From NCBI GenBank assembly GCA_040389965.1, contig JAZJZF010000038.1, positions 37,318 through 101,317 on the forward strand: a DNA stretch of 64,000 nucleotides, written 5' to 3'. Positions 17,457-25,300 of the stretch are shown here, one piece after another. The notes under the pieces were generated by a model. That model saw only the letters and a program-made list of their open reading frames with translations. It was not told the origin of the DNA and searched no databases. Source of the DNA: UBA4416 sp040389965. GTDB lineage: Bacteria > Bacteroidota > Bacteroidia > B-17B0 > Aurantibacillaceae. Each line of letters opens with the position of its first letter. Position 1 is the stretch's first letter. The translations under genes and the position numbers were made by a program.

Positions 17457-17771
17457 TTAGTATTCAATTGTATCCATTTTGTTTATATAAGCTGAAACAA
17501 TATTCTCGGAAATCTCATTTTGCTGTAATGTTGTTCCATTTGATAGTTTGATAAGTAACACATTCTCTTGATCAAGGTAAATTACTTCATGATTTGGCCG
17601 ACACGTTTTGATGCGGGTAGCTAATTCTTTTAAACCAACAAATAAGCCTTTTTCATTTGTAACGTCATAAACATGTTTAGAACATGATTTATGATAAAGA
17701 CATATATTTCTTTTGCTCGCAGGAATAACCAGCCAATAAAACCTGATAACAAATAATAACGGATATTTCAT
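17457..17771 (-). CDS. Divergent YidD-like protein
   Basis: 104 residues. The first 62 follow the YidD pattern: an amphipathic N-terminal helix LLFVIRFYWLVIP, then C24...KSCSKHVYDV with a conserved second Cys, GLFVGLKELATRIKTC and a final RPNHE in place of the usual C(H/N)P. Canonical YidD helps YidC insert membrane proteins and sits next to rnpA/yidC; here it sits in an accessory cluster and has a 40-residue C-terminal extension. Its first bases overlap the stop of the upstream DUF4177-like gene by four. A link to membrane insertion of the cluster's membrane protein is speculative. Confidence 0.65.
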   Translation of the reverse strand: MKYPLLFVIRFYWLVIPASKRNICLYHKSCSKHVYDVTNEKGLFVGLKELATRIKTCRPNHEVIYLDQENVLLIKLSNGTTLQQNEISENIVSAYINKMDTIEY

Positions 17772-17995
17772 TTTCTAAAAACTACCATTTGCCTTTGTGA
17801 ATAATAACCTGGCGTGACACCAAAGCCAAAACAGCCCCCAACCGGGCTTACCCATGTCATTAAATTTTCTACCCTCACATATTCCCAACCTTCGGAGTCA
17901 TATTTTTTAATGAGATCTTCTAATCCCTGAGCAACATGCTGCCCGGTTTCTTTGTCCTTTTGAATGGGAACGATTGATATTACTTTATACTCCAT
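17768..17995 (-). CDS. Small DUF4177-like protein
   Basis: 75 residues with the usual layout of DUF4177-type proteins: an N-terminal strand MEYKVISIVPI, a helix GLEDLIKKYDSEGWEYVRVEN containing the typical (A/S)EGWE core, and a C-terminal strand QMVVFRK. A Gly-rich loop (VGGCFGFGVTPG) is inserted. It is the second gene of the minus-strand run and overlaps the YidD-like gene by four bases (ATGA). Confidence 0.65.
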   Translation of the reverse strand: MEYKVISIVPIQKDKETGQHVAQGLEDLIKKYDSEGWEYVRVENLMTWVSPVGGCFGFGVTPGYYSQRQMVVFRK

Positions 17996-18063
17996 ACAAC
18001 GATGTTTTATTTATTTTTTTTGATTGATTTATTTTAATTATTAATTTAATCTCATTAGATCCA

Positions 18064-18540
18064 TTATTTTCCGGCAATATCTAATACCTTTTTCGATATT
18101 TGATCGACTACCGTTTTTTTAATCTCATTTTTTAAACTTTTATTTTCGTCATACTCGGTAAAAATCTCAAGAGCAATATTATTAGTTGCGGAAAAGTCTT
18201 CCATTAGCATTCTATAGGTAGACCCTTCCCTATTTATACTGCGAGCACAACAAATTATTATATCAATTTTAATTTCAATGAAAATAGTTATCTTCTTTTT
18301 TGTGGCTTTTGCATCATCACCTGCACTGGCAAATCCAATTTTTTTATTTTTAATAGTCAAAATTGCCGTAAAATCGATAGTGTCCCCAATGTCATTGAAT
18401 TCTAAACTATCTCGCGTTACAACTACATCATTAAAAACGTGCTCTTTCTCTGCGTGCTTTAATAATTCCTGATAAACAAGACCTGTTGTCGTTGTTTTTC
18501 CACTGTTTTGTCCTGCTCTTATTATTATTAATTCGGCCAT
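18064..18540 (-). CDS. P-loop protein, first gene of the putative defence cluster
   Basis: 158 residues starting with a Walker A site, AGQNSGKT (9-16), which fits [AG]xxxxGK[ST]. A hydrophobic strand IDIIICCAR (about 92-100) could carry the Walker B position but ends in Cys-Cys rather than Asp-Glu. The fold resembles small NTP-binding proteins; no helicase or AAA+ motifs are present. It is divergent from the alpha/beta hydrolase gene, and the 68 bases before the DUF4177-like gene suggest either one transcript or an internal promoter. Confidence 0.65.
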   Translation of the reverse strand: MAELIIIRAGQNSGKTTTTGLVYQELLKHAEKEHVFNDVVVTRDSLEFNDIGDTIDFTAILTIKNKKIGFASAGDDAKATKKKITIFIEIKIDIIICCARSINREGSTYRMLMEDFSATNNIALEIFTEYDENKSLKNEIKKTVVDQISKKVLDIAGK

Positions 18541-18587
18541 TTGTTTATTTATTATTTATGTCTTTTCCTTTATCTTTATACGCGTCA

Positions 18588-19574
18588 ATGTTCTACTCCG
18601 GCTCTATACCTACCGTTATATCCCCTAAGGGTTTTGTGTTATTATTTGTGTTTTGCTGCGCAGGTGTTTTTGCCCAAAGCAAGCAACCGGCTATTTTCCG
18701 CTGGCAGGATAGCTATGCTAAAAAGCATCTACGGAAATACATAAAGCACGATACGCTTATAAAAACCTCAGCAGCGGTATTACACATCAGTTATAATAAC
18801 AGCACCAATAAACCTTATTTATTAATGCTTCACGGTATGGGTTCCAATGCCCGCAGCAACTGGGGTAGCCAAATAGGGCCTTTATCCAAACGCTTTAACC
18901 TTATTTTACCCGATTTAATTTATTTCGGGGAAAGTACTTCAGCCTCTCAAAACTATTCCGTAGAATTCCAGGTGCAGCAATTGCATGAGGCACTCTTAGC
19001 ATTAGGCATGGCTGACAGCCTTAACGTGATGGGCTTTAGCTACGGCGGCCTAACAGCAGCCATGTATAATGAGCTGTACCAACCAAGCGTTAAAAAACTC
19101 ATCATTATTGACGGGCCTGTGAAATTCTTTTCCACCCAAATGGCCGATAGCCTTGCCAAAAACGTAGGCGTAAACGGCATGAACAATGTTATTTCTCCTA
19201 CCAACCTCACAGAGTTCAAAGGCATGACCAAAGCGGTGATGTCTTCCGGTTTCCCTGCCACCAGGCGTTTGAAAAAGAAGCTCATTAAATATTTCTTTAT
19301 GCCTACGAAAGCCCTCCGCGATGAGCAAATGAATTACCTCACGGTACACCAGGCGAGTTACCAGGCCTATAACTATGGCCTCGATAAAACAAAAACCCTG
19401 TTGATCTGGGGTCAAAAAGACGGGGTCATTCCCATGTCGGTTGGTAAAGCCCTGCACCAGGCCTTTCCTGCCACTACTACCCTGCTGTTGTTTCCAAAAG
19501 CTAAGCACGATGCGCATTTCAAAGAACGAAAGGCTTTGAACAAAGCCGTGGTTTCATTTATTACAGAACAATAG
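18588..19574 (+). CDS. Secreted alpha/beta hydrolase
   Basis: About 328 residues from ATG 18588. The frame is open further upstream, but earlier ATGs (18486, 18558) either overlap the divergent P-loop gene or put a long tail before the signal peptide, whose core GFVLLFVFCCAGVFA ends just before QS. Catalytic parts visible: oxyanion region LHGMGSNARSNWG, nucleophile elbow GFSYGG, acid in WGQKDGVIP and His in KAKHDAHF. It is an alpha/beta-hydrolase-fold esterase or peptidase of unknown substrate, predicted periplasmic. Its 3' end overlaps a small antisense open frame by 14 bases. Confidence 0.82.
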   Translation: MFYSGSIPTVISPKGFVLLFVFCCAGVFAQSKQPAIFRWQDSYAKKHLRKYIKHDTLIKTSAAVLHISYNNSTNKPYLLMLHGMGSNARSNWGSQIGPLSKRFNLILPDLIYFGESTSASQNYSVEFQVQQLHEALLALGMADSLNVMGFSYGGLTAAMYNELYQPSVKKLIIIDGPVKFFSTQMADSLAKNVGVNGMNNVISPTNLTEFKGMTKAVMSSGFPATRRLKKKLIKYFFMPTKALRDEQMNYLTVHQASYQAYNYGLDKTKTLLIWGQKDGVIPMSVGKALHQAFPATTTLLLFPKAKHDAHFKERKALNKAVVSFITEQ

Positions 19575-19782
19575 CGCTTATAACCATAGCAATAGCATAA
19601 GGCTGATTTTTCTGCAGTATGTATTCCCGGTGGTTCAGATCCTGAAAATCAGATACTAGTGTTATTGGATCATGCAGGGGAGCATAACTCTTACAATAAT
19701 AAACATTCCCTTTTGGAAACATACCCGTAGAAATACCTGTTTTTACCTGTGGTTTTCCCGGGGTATTTTCATGTTTAATCAT
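19561..19782 (-). CDS. Possible small hypothetical protein
   Basis: 73 codons from ATG 19782 (MIKHENTPGKPQVKTG...). Composition is protein-like (KGNVYYCKSYAPLHDPITLV; hydrophobic C-terminus AIAMVISAIVL), but no family is recognised and it overlaps the convergent hydrolase end. A longer frame to 19821 runs through the interspersed repeat and is not trusted. Confidence 0.3.
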   Translation of the reverse strand: MIKHENTPGKPQVKTGISTGMFPKGNVYYCKSYAPLHDPITLVSDFQDLNHREYILQKNQPYAIAMVISAIVL

Positions 19783-19787
19783 GAGTT

Positions 19788-19822
19788 TGTCACTTCGAGC
19801 GCAGTCGAGAAGCGTTCTCAAT
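19788..19822. repeat. Short palindromic repeat GTCACTTCGAG...GTCGAGAAGCGTTCT
   Basis: GTCACTTCGAGCGCAGTCGAGAAGCGTTCT recurs with few changes at 21138-21194 and, on the other strand, at about 20325-20343 and 21210-21231. CTTCGAGCGCAGTCGAGAAG forms a short palindrome. It lies in a gene-free stretch (19783-20470) otherwise filled by copies R4 and R5 of the structured repeat and an assembly gap. Confidence 0.55.
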
Positions 19823-19865
19823 CTTTGAATGATAAAAAGTATTATTTTAATGTTTCCCTCTTTCT

Positions 19866-19905
19866 GTTTGCTTTATCTTTCTTTTTTCCTTGACGAAAAA
19901 AGAAA
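19866..19905. repeat. Decayed helix-1 hairpin of the structured repeat
   Basis: TTTCTTTTTTC, loop CTTGAC, GAAAAAAGAAA. It has the hairpin of the repeat family with a changed loop, and no matching outer or inner helices follow. Confidence 0.45.
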
Positions 19906-19974
19906 TTAAATACAATATGCTTTACTTTATTTGCCTGCCATGCAATAGTTTATAGCTATACCCCCTTTTAATTC

Positions 19975-20110
19975 TTCTTTTCTTTTTGCTTGAACAAAAA
20001 GAAAGAAAAATTCAAGGTAATTCGCCAACCGCACCCTTACTAACGTATGCAGTGGCGTATTTATTTAGTAATAAATTAAAATTCATAAGTAAAAGCGCGT
20101 GGCCAGACAA
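19975..20110 (+). repeat. Structured interspersed repeat, copy R4 (shortened)
   Basis: Helix 1 is TTTCTTTTTG (19979-19988) with CAAAAAGAAA (19995-20004) around CTTGAA, complementary to TTCAAG (20011-20016). The 5' arm GGTAATTCGCCAAC follows, but both 3' arms are missing and the sequence passes straight to the tail CGCACCCTTACTAACGTATG. The GCGCGTGG module follows at about 20091. Confidence 0.65.
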
Positions 20111-20208
20111 AAATGGGAGCAGGCAACGAGGTGAAACGAGAATTCAAGGATTTAGTGTAACGCAGTGGAACGTAAAATCCATAGAATTCCGTGAGGCGGG
20201 CCGACCAT

Positions 20209-20218
20209 NNNNNNNNNN
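20209..20218. other. Assembly gap (10 N)
   Basis: Ten N separate the region after copy R4 from copy R5. The right edge begins with TTGAT, five bases of the CTTGAT partner of R5, so the gap lies inside a repeat, as expected for a scaffold join. Its real length is unknown. Confidence 0.95.
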
Positions 20219-20293
20219 TTGATTTTTTTGTTTACTTTTTTTATCAAGAAAAAAGTAAAAAGAATACAAGATGTTAGGAAGGTAAACAATCTC
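20219..20293 (-). repeat. Structured interspersed repeat, copy R5 (minus strand, cut by the gap)
   Basis: Reading the minus strand, helix 1 is TTTACTTTTTT / AAAAAAAGTAAA (20249-20259 with 20231-20242) with loop CTTGAT (20243-20248), and ATCAA is at 20219-20223 before the gap. The flank up to 20293 is nearly identical to the flank of R1 from 12768. It faces R4, so the two copies are convergent. Confidence 0.65.
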
Positions 20294-20319
20294 ATGTGCT
20301 TTTTTAGCATCCCTTTGCT

Positions 20320-20440
20320 CTCGACTTCGCTCGAACTGACAGGGTCTTAAACCGAATTACTAAAGCATGCAGTAGTTCATAAGCTATACCCATTTTACTT
20401 CTTCTTTTCTTTTTGCTCGACCAAAAAGAAAAACAAATAA
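20320..20440. repeat. Repeat fragments upstream of the GNAT gene
   Basis: CTCTCGACTTCGCTCGAACTGACAGGGTC is the reverse form of the GTCACTTCGAG repeat. A degraded hairpin CTTTTTG, CTCGAC, CAAAAAG lies at about 20408-20430. No gene is seen between 19783 and 20470. Confidence 0.45.
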
Positions 20441-20470
20441 AACCTTAATTTTGTAATAAGCCATCTACAT

Positions 20471-20941
20471 ATGAACATCCAACTCAGAAAAACCACTGTT
20501 GAAGACCTGGAAACCTTATACCTTTTTCAGCTCAATGAAGAAGCCATCCACTTGGCTGCCTTTACCTCAAAAAATCATACGGATAGAATCACCTACTTCG
20601 AAAAATGGACGCGTTTCCTACAGGACAAAAGCATTAACACGCAAACTATTTTATATAATGGCCACATTGCCGGCAGCGTCGGAAAATATATGATGGAAGA
20701 AGAAGCCGAAATTACCTATTGGCTGGGCCGCGATTACTGGGGCAAAGGCATTGCCACCAAAGCCCTGCAACAATTTCTGAAACTGGAAACAACACGCCCC
20801 ATTAACGGCCATGTGGCATTTGACAATATCTCCTCACAAAAGGTTTTAGAAAACTGTGGCTTTGTGAAAACAGGCTCCGTCCAATACTTTGCCAACGCCC
20901 GTGGAAAAGAAATTGAAGAGTTTATTTACAGACTGGCGTAG
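20471..20941 (+). CDS. GNAT family N-acetyltransferase (RimJ/RimL-like)
   Basis: 156 residues with the GNAT fold: N-terminal strand-helix LRKTTVEDLETLYLFQLNEEA, strands IAGSVGKYMM and AEITYWLGRDYWGKGIATKAL (the acetyl-CoA-binding motif A, with a G-K-G-I-A signature), and a C-terminal HVAFDNISSQKVLENCGFVKTG block typical of RimJ/RimL-type enzymes. It transfers acetyl from acetyl-CoA to an unknown amine. It stands alone between repeat-rich stretches. Confidence 0.85.
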   Translation: MNIQLRKTTVEDLETLYLFQLNEEAIHLAAFTSKNHTDRITYFEKWTRFLQDKSINTQTILYNGHIAGSVGKYMMEEEAEITYWLGRDYWGKGIATKALQQFLKLETTRPINGHVAFDNISSQKVLENCGFVKTGSVQYFANARGKEIEEFIYRLA

Positions 20942-20978
20942 GGCGTTAGTTTTTTGATAGCACGATTCTAATAAGGGG

Positions 20979-21065
20979 TATCGTCATCCTGAACTTGATT
21001 CAGGATCTCGTACTACTATCTATTTATCTGTGTTAGGGATGCTTAATCAAGTTCAGCATGACAGA
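20979..21065. repeat. Small element with 25 bp imperfect inverted ends
   Basis: Positions 20983-21007 and 21038-21062 are inverted copies of GTCAT(C/G)CTGAACTTGATT(C/A)AG(G/C)ATC, enclosing about 30 bases. The core CTGAACTTGATTCAG is itself a near palindrome. A related CCCGAACTTGATTCGGG palindrome lies at about 21099-21115. Confidence 0.6.
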
Positions 21066-21136
21066 GCATTATCGTCATCGCGAAGAAGAATAGCCTGTCC
21101 CGAACTTGATTCGGGAGGGTTAGGGGTGTGTTGTAT

Positions 21137-21232
21137 TGTCACTTCGAGTAGTGCTTGCCTGTTCTTTGCAAGCACTGTATCGAGAAGCGTTCTAAAACTT
21201 TCTTTTTGTTCTCGACTGCGCTCGAACTGACA
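21137..21232. repeat. Palindromic repeat with TGTCACTTCGAG ends
   Basis: TGTCACTTCGAG (21137-21148) faces CTCGAACTGACA (21221-21232), one mismatch. Inside, AGTGCTTGC and GCAAGCACT form a 9 bp hairpin (21149-21175). Together with the element at 20979 it fills the 383-base gap between the GNAT and phosphoribosyltransferase genes. Confidence 0.55.
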
Positions 21233-21313
21233 GAACCTTATACCGAATACGTAAAAAACAGTTCACAGAACTCATAATTTTTGAACATCTGTGGTAATTT
21301 CAATTCAATAAAT

Positions 21314-21321
21314 TAGATTTG
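21314..21321 (+). promoter_or_regulatory. TAnnTTTG box directly before the phosphoribosyltransferase ATG
   Basis: TAGATTTG matches the -7 box and ends 3 bases before ATG 21325, which would place transcription start at or next to the ATG. No TTTG box at normal spacing was found, so this is tentative. Confidence 0.35.
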
Positions 21322-21324
21322 TAT

Positions 21325-21828
21325 ATGCAAAATACCAAAATACTAGATTCTAAACAGATCGATCAGAAACTGAACCGTATGGCTTACCAGGTTTATGAAA
21401 ATAATTTCGCGGAAAAAGAATTATTAATCGTTGGTATTGAAGGTAATGGCTATAAGGTGGCTGAACGTATCTCTGCACTGCTAACTTCCATCTCTCCCAT
21501 CAAAACAAAAGTGGGTAAAATAAAAATCGACAAAGAAAATCCCTGGTCATTTGAGCCAAAAATAGATTTTACCGAAAAAGATTTCGAGAACAAATCAGTG
21601 ATATTAGTGGATGATGTGCTCAACAGTGGAAAAACACTGATGTATGCCGTAAAGCTATTTTTAAATAAACCCGTAAAACAATTAAATACGCTGGTACTGG
21701 TTGACAGAAGCCACACCCGTTTCCCTGTAAAAGCAGACTTTGTAGGCCTTTCTTTATCCACCACACTACAGGAACGCATCGATACCGATTTCTCTAAAAA
21801 AGGGAAAGAAGCGGTGTATCTCGTTTAA
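21325..21828 (+). CDS. PyrR-like phosphoribosyltransferase family protein
   Basis: 167 residues from ATG 21325; the frame also allows a TTG two codons upstream. The PRPP-binding loop VILVDDVLNSGKTLMYAV (about residues 92-109) is the standard type I phosphoribosyltransferase motif, and the C-terminal LSTTLQERI fits PyrR-like members. Family roles include uracil phosphoribosyl transfer and attenuation of pyrimidine genes, but no pyrimidine gene is nearby. Confidence 0.85.
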   Translation: MQNTKILDSKQIDQKLNRMAYQVYENNFAEKELLIVGIEGNGYKVAERISALLTSISPIKTKVGKIKIDKENPWSFEPKIDFTEKDFENKSVILVDDVLNSGKTLMYAVKLFLNKPVKQLNTLVLVDRSHTRFPVKADFVGLSLSTTLQERIDTDFSKKGKEAVYLV

Positions 21829-21899
21829 ACGTATTTGTAAGTCCTGTTCATTATAATAAAACGAATTCAAGTTTTGGATTTCTTCTTTTCTTTTTTACT

Positions 21900-22065
21900 T
21901 CATCTTTCTTTTTTTCTTGATAAAAAAAGAAACAAAAAAATCAAGAACGAACGCCAACTTCTGTTTTTATACGCGCAAAGCCCTCGCACTATTTGCTATA
22001 AAAACAGCAGTTCACACCGTTCGTCCACATCAGCCGCACTGTTACTAATATAGTTACATGTATCT
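21900..22065 (+). repeat. Structured interspersed repeat, copy R2
   Basis: Helix 1: TTTCTTTTTTT (21905-21915) with AAAAAAAGAAA (21922-21932), loop CTTGAT, partner ATCAAG (21940-21945). Outer helix: GAACGAACG (21945-21953) with CGTTCGTCC (22018-22026), one mismatch. Inner helix: AACTTCTGTTTTTATA (21956-21971) with TATAAAAACAGCAGTT (21997-22012), one mismatch. Tail CAGCCGCACTGTTACTAATA. The inner stem differs in sequence from R1 but stays paired. Confidence 0.75.
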
Positions 22066-22104
22066 ATATTATTCAAACTCCGGTTTTATTTGCACTACCT
22101 TAAT

Positions 22105-22275
22105 TTAGAGGATATGAGCCACTGCATACGTTGGTAATAGTGCGGCTGGCATTGGTAATTCGGTGTGAACCGCCATTTTTTCACTCCGTTTCCCGGGCAG
22201 GTATGTGCGCAAAAAAATGGTGGTTGGCGAATTACCTTGAATTTTTGTTTCTTTTTGTTCAAGCAAAAAGAAAGT
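22105..22275 (-). repeat. Structured interspersed repeat, copy R3 (minus strand)
   Basis: Outer helix GGTAATTCG (22154-22162) with CGAATTACC (22228-22236), perfect. Inner helix AACCGCCATTTTTT (22168-22181) with AAAAAATGGTGGTT (22212-22225), one G-T wobble. Helix 1: TTTCTTTTTG (22248-22257) with CAAAAAGAAA (22264-22273), loop TTCAAG complementary to CTTGAA (22236-22241). The tail reads towards R2, so R2 and R3 are convergent. The open frame at 22095-22358 is this repeat, not a gene. Confidence 0.75.
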
Positions 22276-22308
22276 AAAAAAGAAAATAAATGGAAGATTA
22301 ATTTCATA

Positions 22309-22346
22309 TAAAAACCCCCATCTGTTTGTAACAAATGGGGGGTTAA
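22309..22346 (-). terminator. Terminator after the first PKD giant
   Basis: On the minus strand, ACCCCCCATTTGTT and its partner ATGGGGGT form a G/C-rich hairpin followed by TTTTTAT, about 13 bases past the stop of the 22359 gene. Confidence 0.8.
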
Positions 22347-22358
22347 AATTACATTCAA

Positions 22359-25300
22359 TTATCTCAACAACGTCACATGGCCTATGTAATCATGGTTCTT
22401 ACCAAGCACATCTTTTATTTTTACTTTCCACACAAATACATCCTGTTTCACAGACTCCGCTTTACCGGTACGTTTTCCGTCCCAGCCTTTGGCAATATCA
22501 TTGGTGTAAAAGATCATTTCTCCCCAACGGTCATACACCCACATATCATATTTTTCGATACCAATACCTGCACCCGTAAACTGATCGTTGATGCCGTCGG
22601 TATTATAAGGCGTAAAGGCATTTGGAATATAAAAGGCAAATTCAGGGTTAATATCAATGGCTACATAAGCTGTATCGCTGCAACCATATTGATTTACCAC
22701 AATCAGGTTTGTATTATACGTATTCGCATTATCACTGATATAAAGATGTGTAGGATTTACGTGCGTTGAATCGCTTTTGTATTGACTGGTTTCAAAGGTC
22801 CAGTAAAATTTGGTATAATCCTGCGATTGGTTCGTAAAATATTCCAGCGGCGTCACCACATTACCCGGATCAGGATTAATCACGTAACTTGCTATCGGCG
22901 TAGGATATATCGTAACAAAGGATGTCTTCTGTAACGAATCAGAACAACCCTTATCGGTGGTCACAATTAATTTCACATCATAATACTTAAGCTGGTTACT
23001 GGTTGTATTATTATAACAGTTTGTCACACTGTCTCCGGTAATAGAGTTTACAACCGTTCCATCGCCAAATACCCATTTCCAGCTGTTTATCTGCGCAGGT
23101 AAGGTTACTGCGGGAGTGCTGCTGCCAAAGGTAACACAGTGTATAGGGCAACCGTTAGGTTTTGGTGTTGCAAATAAAGCTTTTGGCACATAGTCTACAT
23201 ACACAGGCACTCTTAATGTATCCCTGCACTGACCAGGGTTAGAGATGGTGATTAATCCTATACTCTGGCCTCCGGCAGTAGGATATATAAAACTGGTGGT
23301 AGAACTACCAGTTGATTCGATGGTGCTGATGTTGTTATTAAAATCCCAATACCAGTCGGTTACTGTACCACTACCCGCTTGTTCGTTCGCTGTAAAACTC
23401 ATAGGCTTGCCATCACAGGCAGCACTGTTAGCAATACTCATGATTGGTTTTTTATAAACATCTATGGCTTTTACAACTGCTTTTACACAGCCTTTATTGG
23501 AGGTTACCGTTAAGGTGACATTATAACTTGCAGGGGTACTGTAAGGATGTGTAGTAGTTACACCATTTCCTGTAGCGCCATCTCCGTAAGCCCATGCATA
23601 GTTTGTATTTGTACCCACTGCTATGGCACTGACGCTGCCGTCAAATGTATTAGGCTGTGTATTAATACATTTATTAACGAACGTAAAATCAGGCACAGGT
23701 AAAGGATCTACATAAGCCGTCAGCATGGTATTGGTATTAGGGCATGTTAAGCCCGGTATAGGATTGGTGGTTACCGTATAACTTATCGTATTGATACCAT
23801 ATGTTGGGAATGTATAATTAGGATTGGATACTCCTGTAGCATCAACCGATCCGTTGCTTGAGAAATCCCACATAAACCCTATAACCGTATTACCGTTACC
23901 ATTACTCGCGTCAGTAAATAAAGTAGGGTTTCCTAAACATACGGTGTTAGATGTAAAGGAAGCCGTTGGAATAGAATACACATTTACCGGTTTCACTATA
24001 TAATCTGTACAACTATGCGTACTGGTTGCTGTTAAGGTCACGTTGTAGGTTGCATTGCCATTTGTTCCCAGAGTATAGGTATGAATGGTATTGGCAACTG
24101 ATGAGTTCGGCGATCCGTCATTAAAAGCCCAATCGTAAGTTGGTGTTCCGCCTACGTTGGCATTGGTAGTCGTATTGGTATAATTGGTAAACGTAGTAGC
24201 AGTACCAAAGCACACATTGTCGGGCGAGAAATTAGGAATGGTATGGCCCCATATATTTACCGGCAACGTAAAAGTATTAGTACATCCCTGGGACGTCGTT
24301 ACCTGTAATGATGTTGTAAATGTACCGGATGAAGGATAAATTAATGTTGGGTTTTGAGTCGTGTTATCTACCGATCCATCATTTGTAAAATCCCAGTTCC
24401 AGGCATTCACCGTTCCTGTACCGGTAGTAGAAAGATCTGTAAAAGCGGTTTGCGTAGCCTGGCACACGGCAGTAGTACTAAAATTAGATACCGGTGTGGC
24501 ATAAACCGTAATGGTTCTGGTTATACTGGCCGTACAGGTAGTATTAGCCATAATCATTAAACTGATCGTTTTTGTTCCGCTAGCACCATAGCTTAACGAC
24601 GGAGGGTTTTGATTGCTGCTCGAAACCGGCGTTGAACCCGCTCCAAACGTCCATGTATAAGAGTTTAAAGCATCCGGCAAAGGAACACTCGATGTATTAT
24701 TTAATAACACATTAGCATTTACACAGGCGTTAACCGGTGTAAAGGTAGCCGTTGGCAACGTATTTACTCTAACGGTTACTGTTGTACTGTCCTTACAACC
24801 ATTAGGACTGCTTGCTTTTAATTCTGCTGTATAAGAACCTGCGGCTGCGTAATTATTTGTTGGCGATTGGGTTGCATTATCTGTCGTTCCGTTATTATCA
24901 AAATCCCAGGCCCAGGTTAAGGCCGCTGTTGGTGTAATGGTAGACGTGTTGGTAAAGCTCACAGCCGTGCCCATACAGACAGGATTTGTTGTAAAGCTTG
25001 TAACAGGGTTTGGATAAATAGTAATAGGTTTACTGATGGAATCTTTACATAAACCGGCATCTGTTACTACCAGTTTTACGGTGTATGTATTAGGCCCTGC
25101 ATAGATATGCGTGGGTGCTACACCGCTTCCTGTGCCACTATTATCTCCCCAGTTCCATACTTGCGCTACGATGCCTCCCGTAGCTGTACTGGTACTCGAA
25201 AAATTAGAAACGGCGTTTAAACAATTATTCGCCACATTAAAATTAGCTACCGGTTTTGGAGAAACCACAATGCTTTTGGTAATACTATCCAGGCAACCAT

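Noticed and set aside
18486..18588. Longer N-terminus of the alpha/beta hydrolase
   Set aside because: It would overlap the divergent P-loop gene and put a second hydrophobic stretch ahead of the signal peptide.
19040..19517. 81- and 155-codon antisense frames in the alpha/beta hydrolase
   Set aside because: They lie fully inside a well-supported gene and have no family pattern.
19780..22300. CRISPR array
   Set aside because: Repeats here have irregular spacing, both orientations and internal secondary structure; there are no regular spacers and no cas gene.
12700..22300. Insertion sequence or prophage
   Set aside because: No transposase, integrase or phage structural gene was found on either strand, only small non-coding repeats.
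22095..22358. 87-codon minus-strand frame next to the PKD giant
   Set aside because: It consists of repeat copy R3 and the terminator, and its sequence mirrors the R1 frame.
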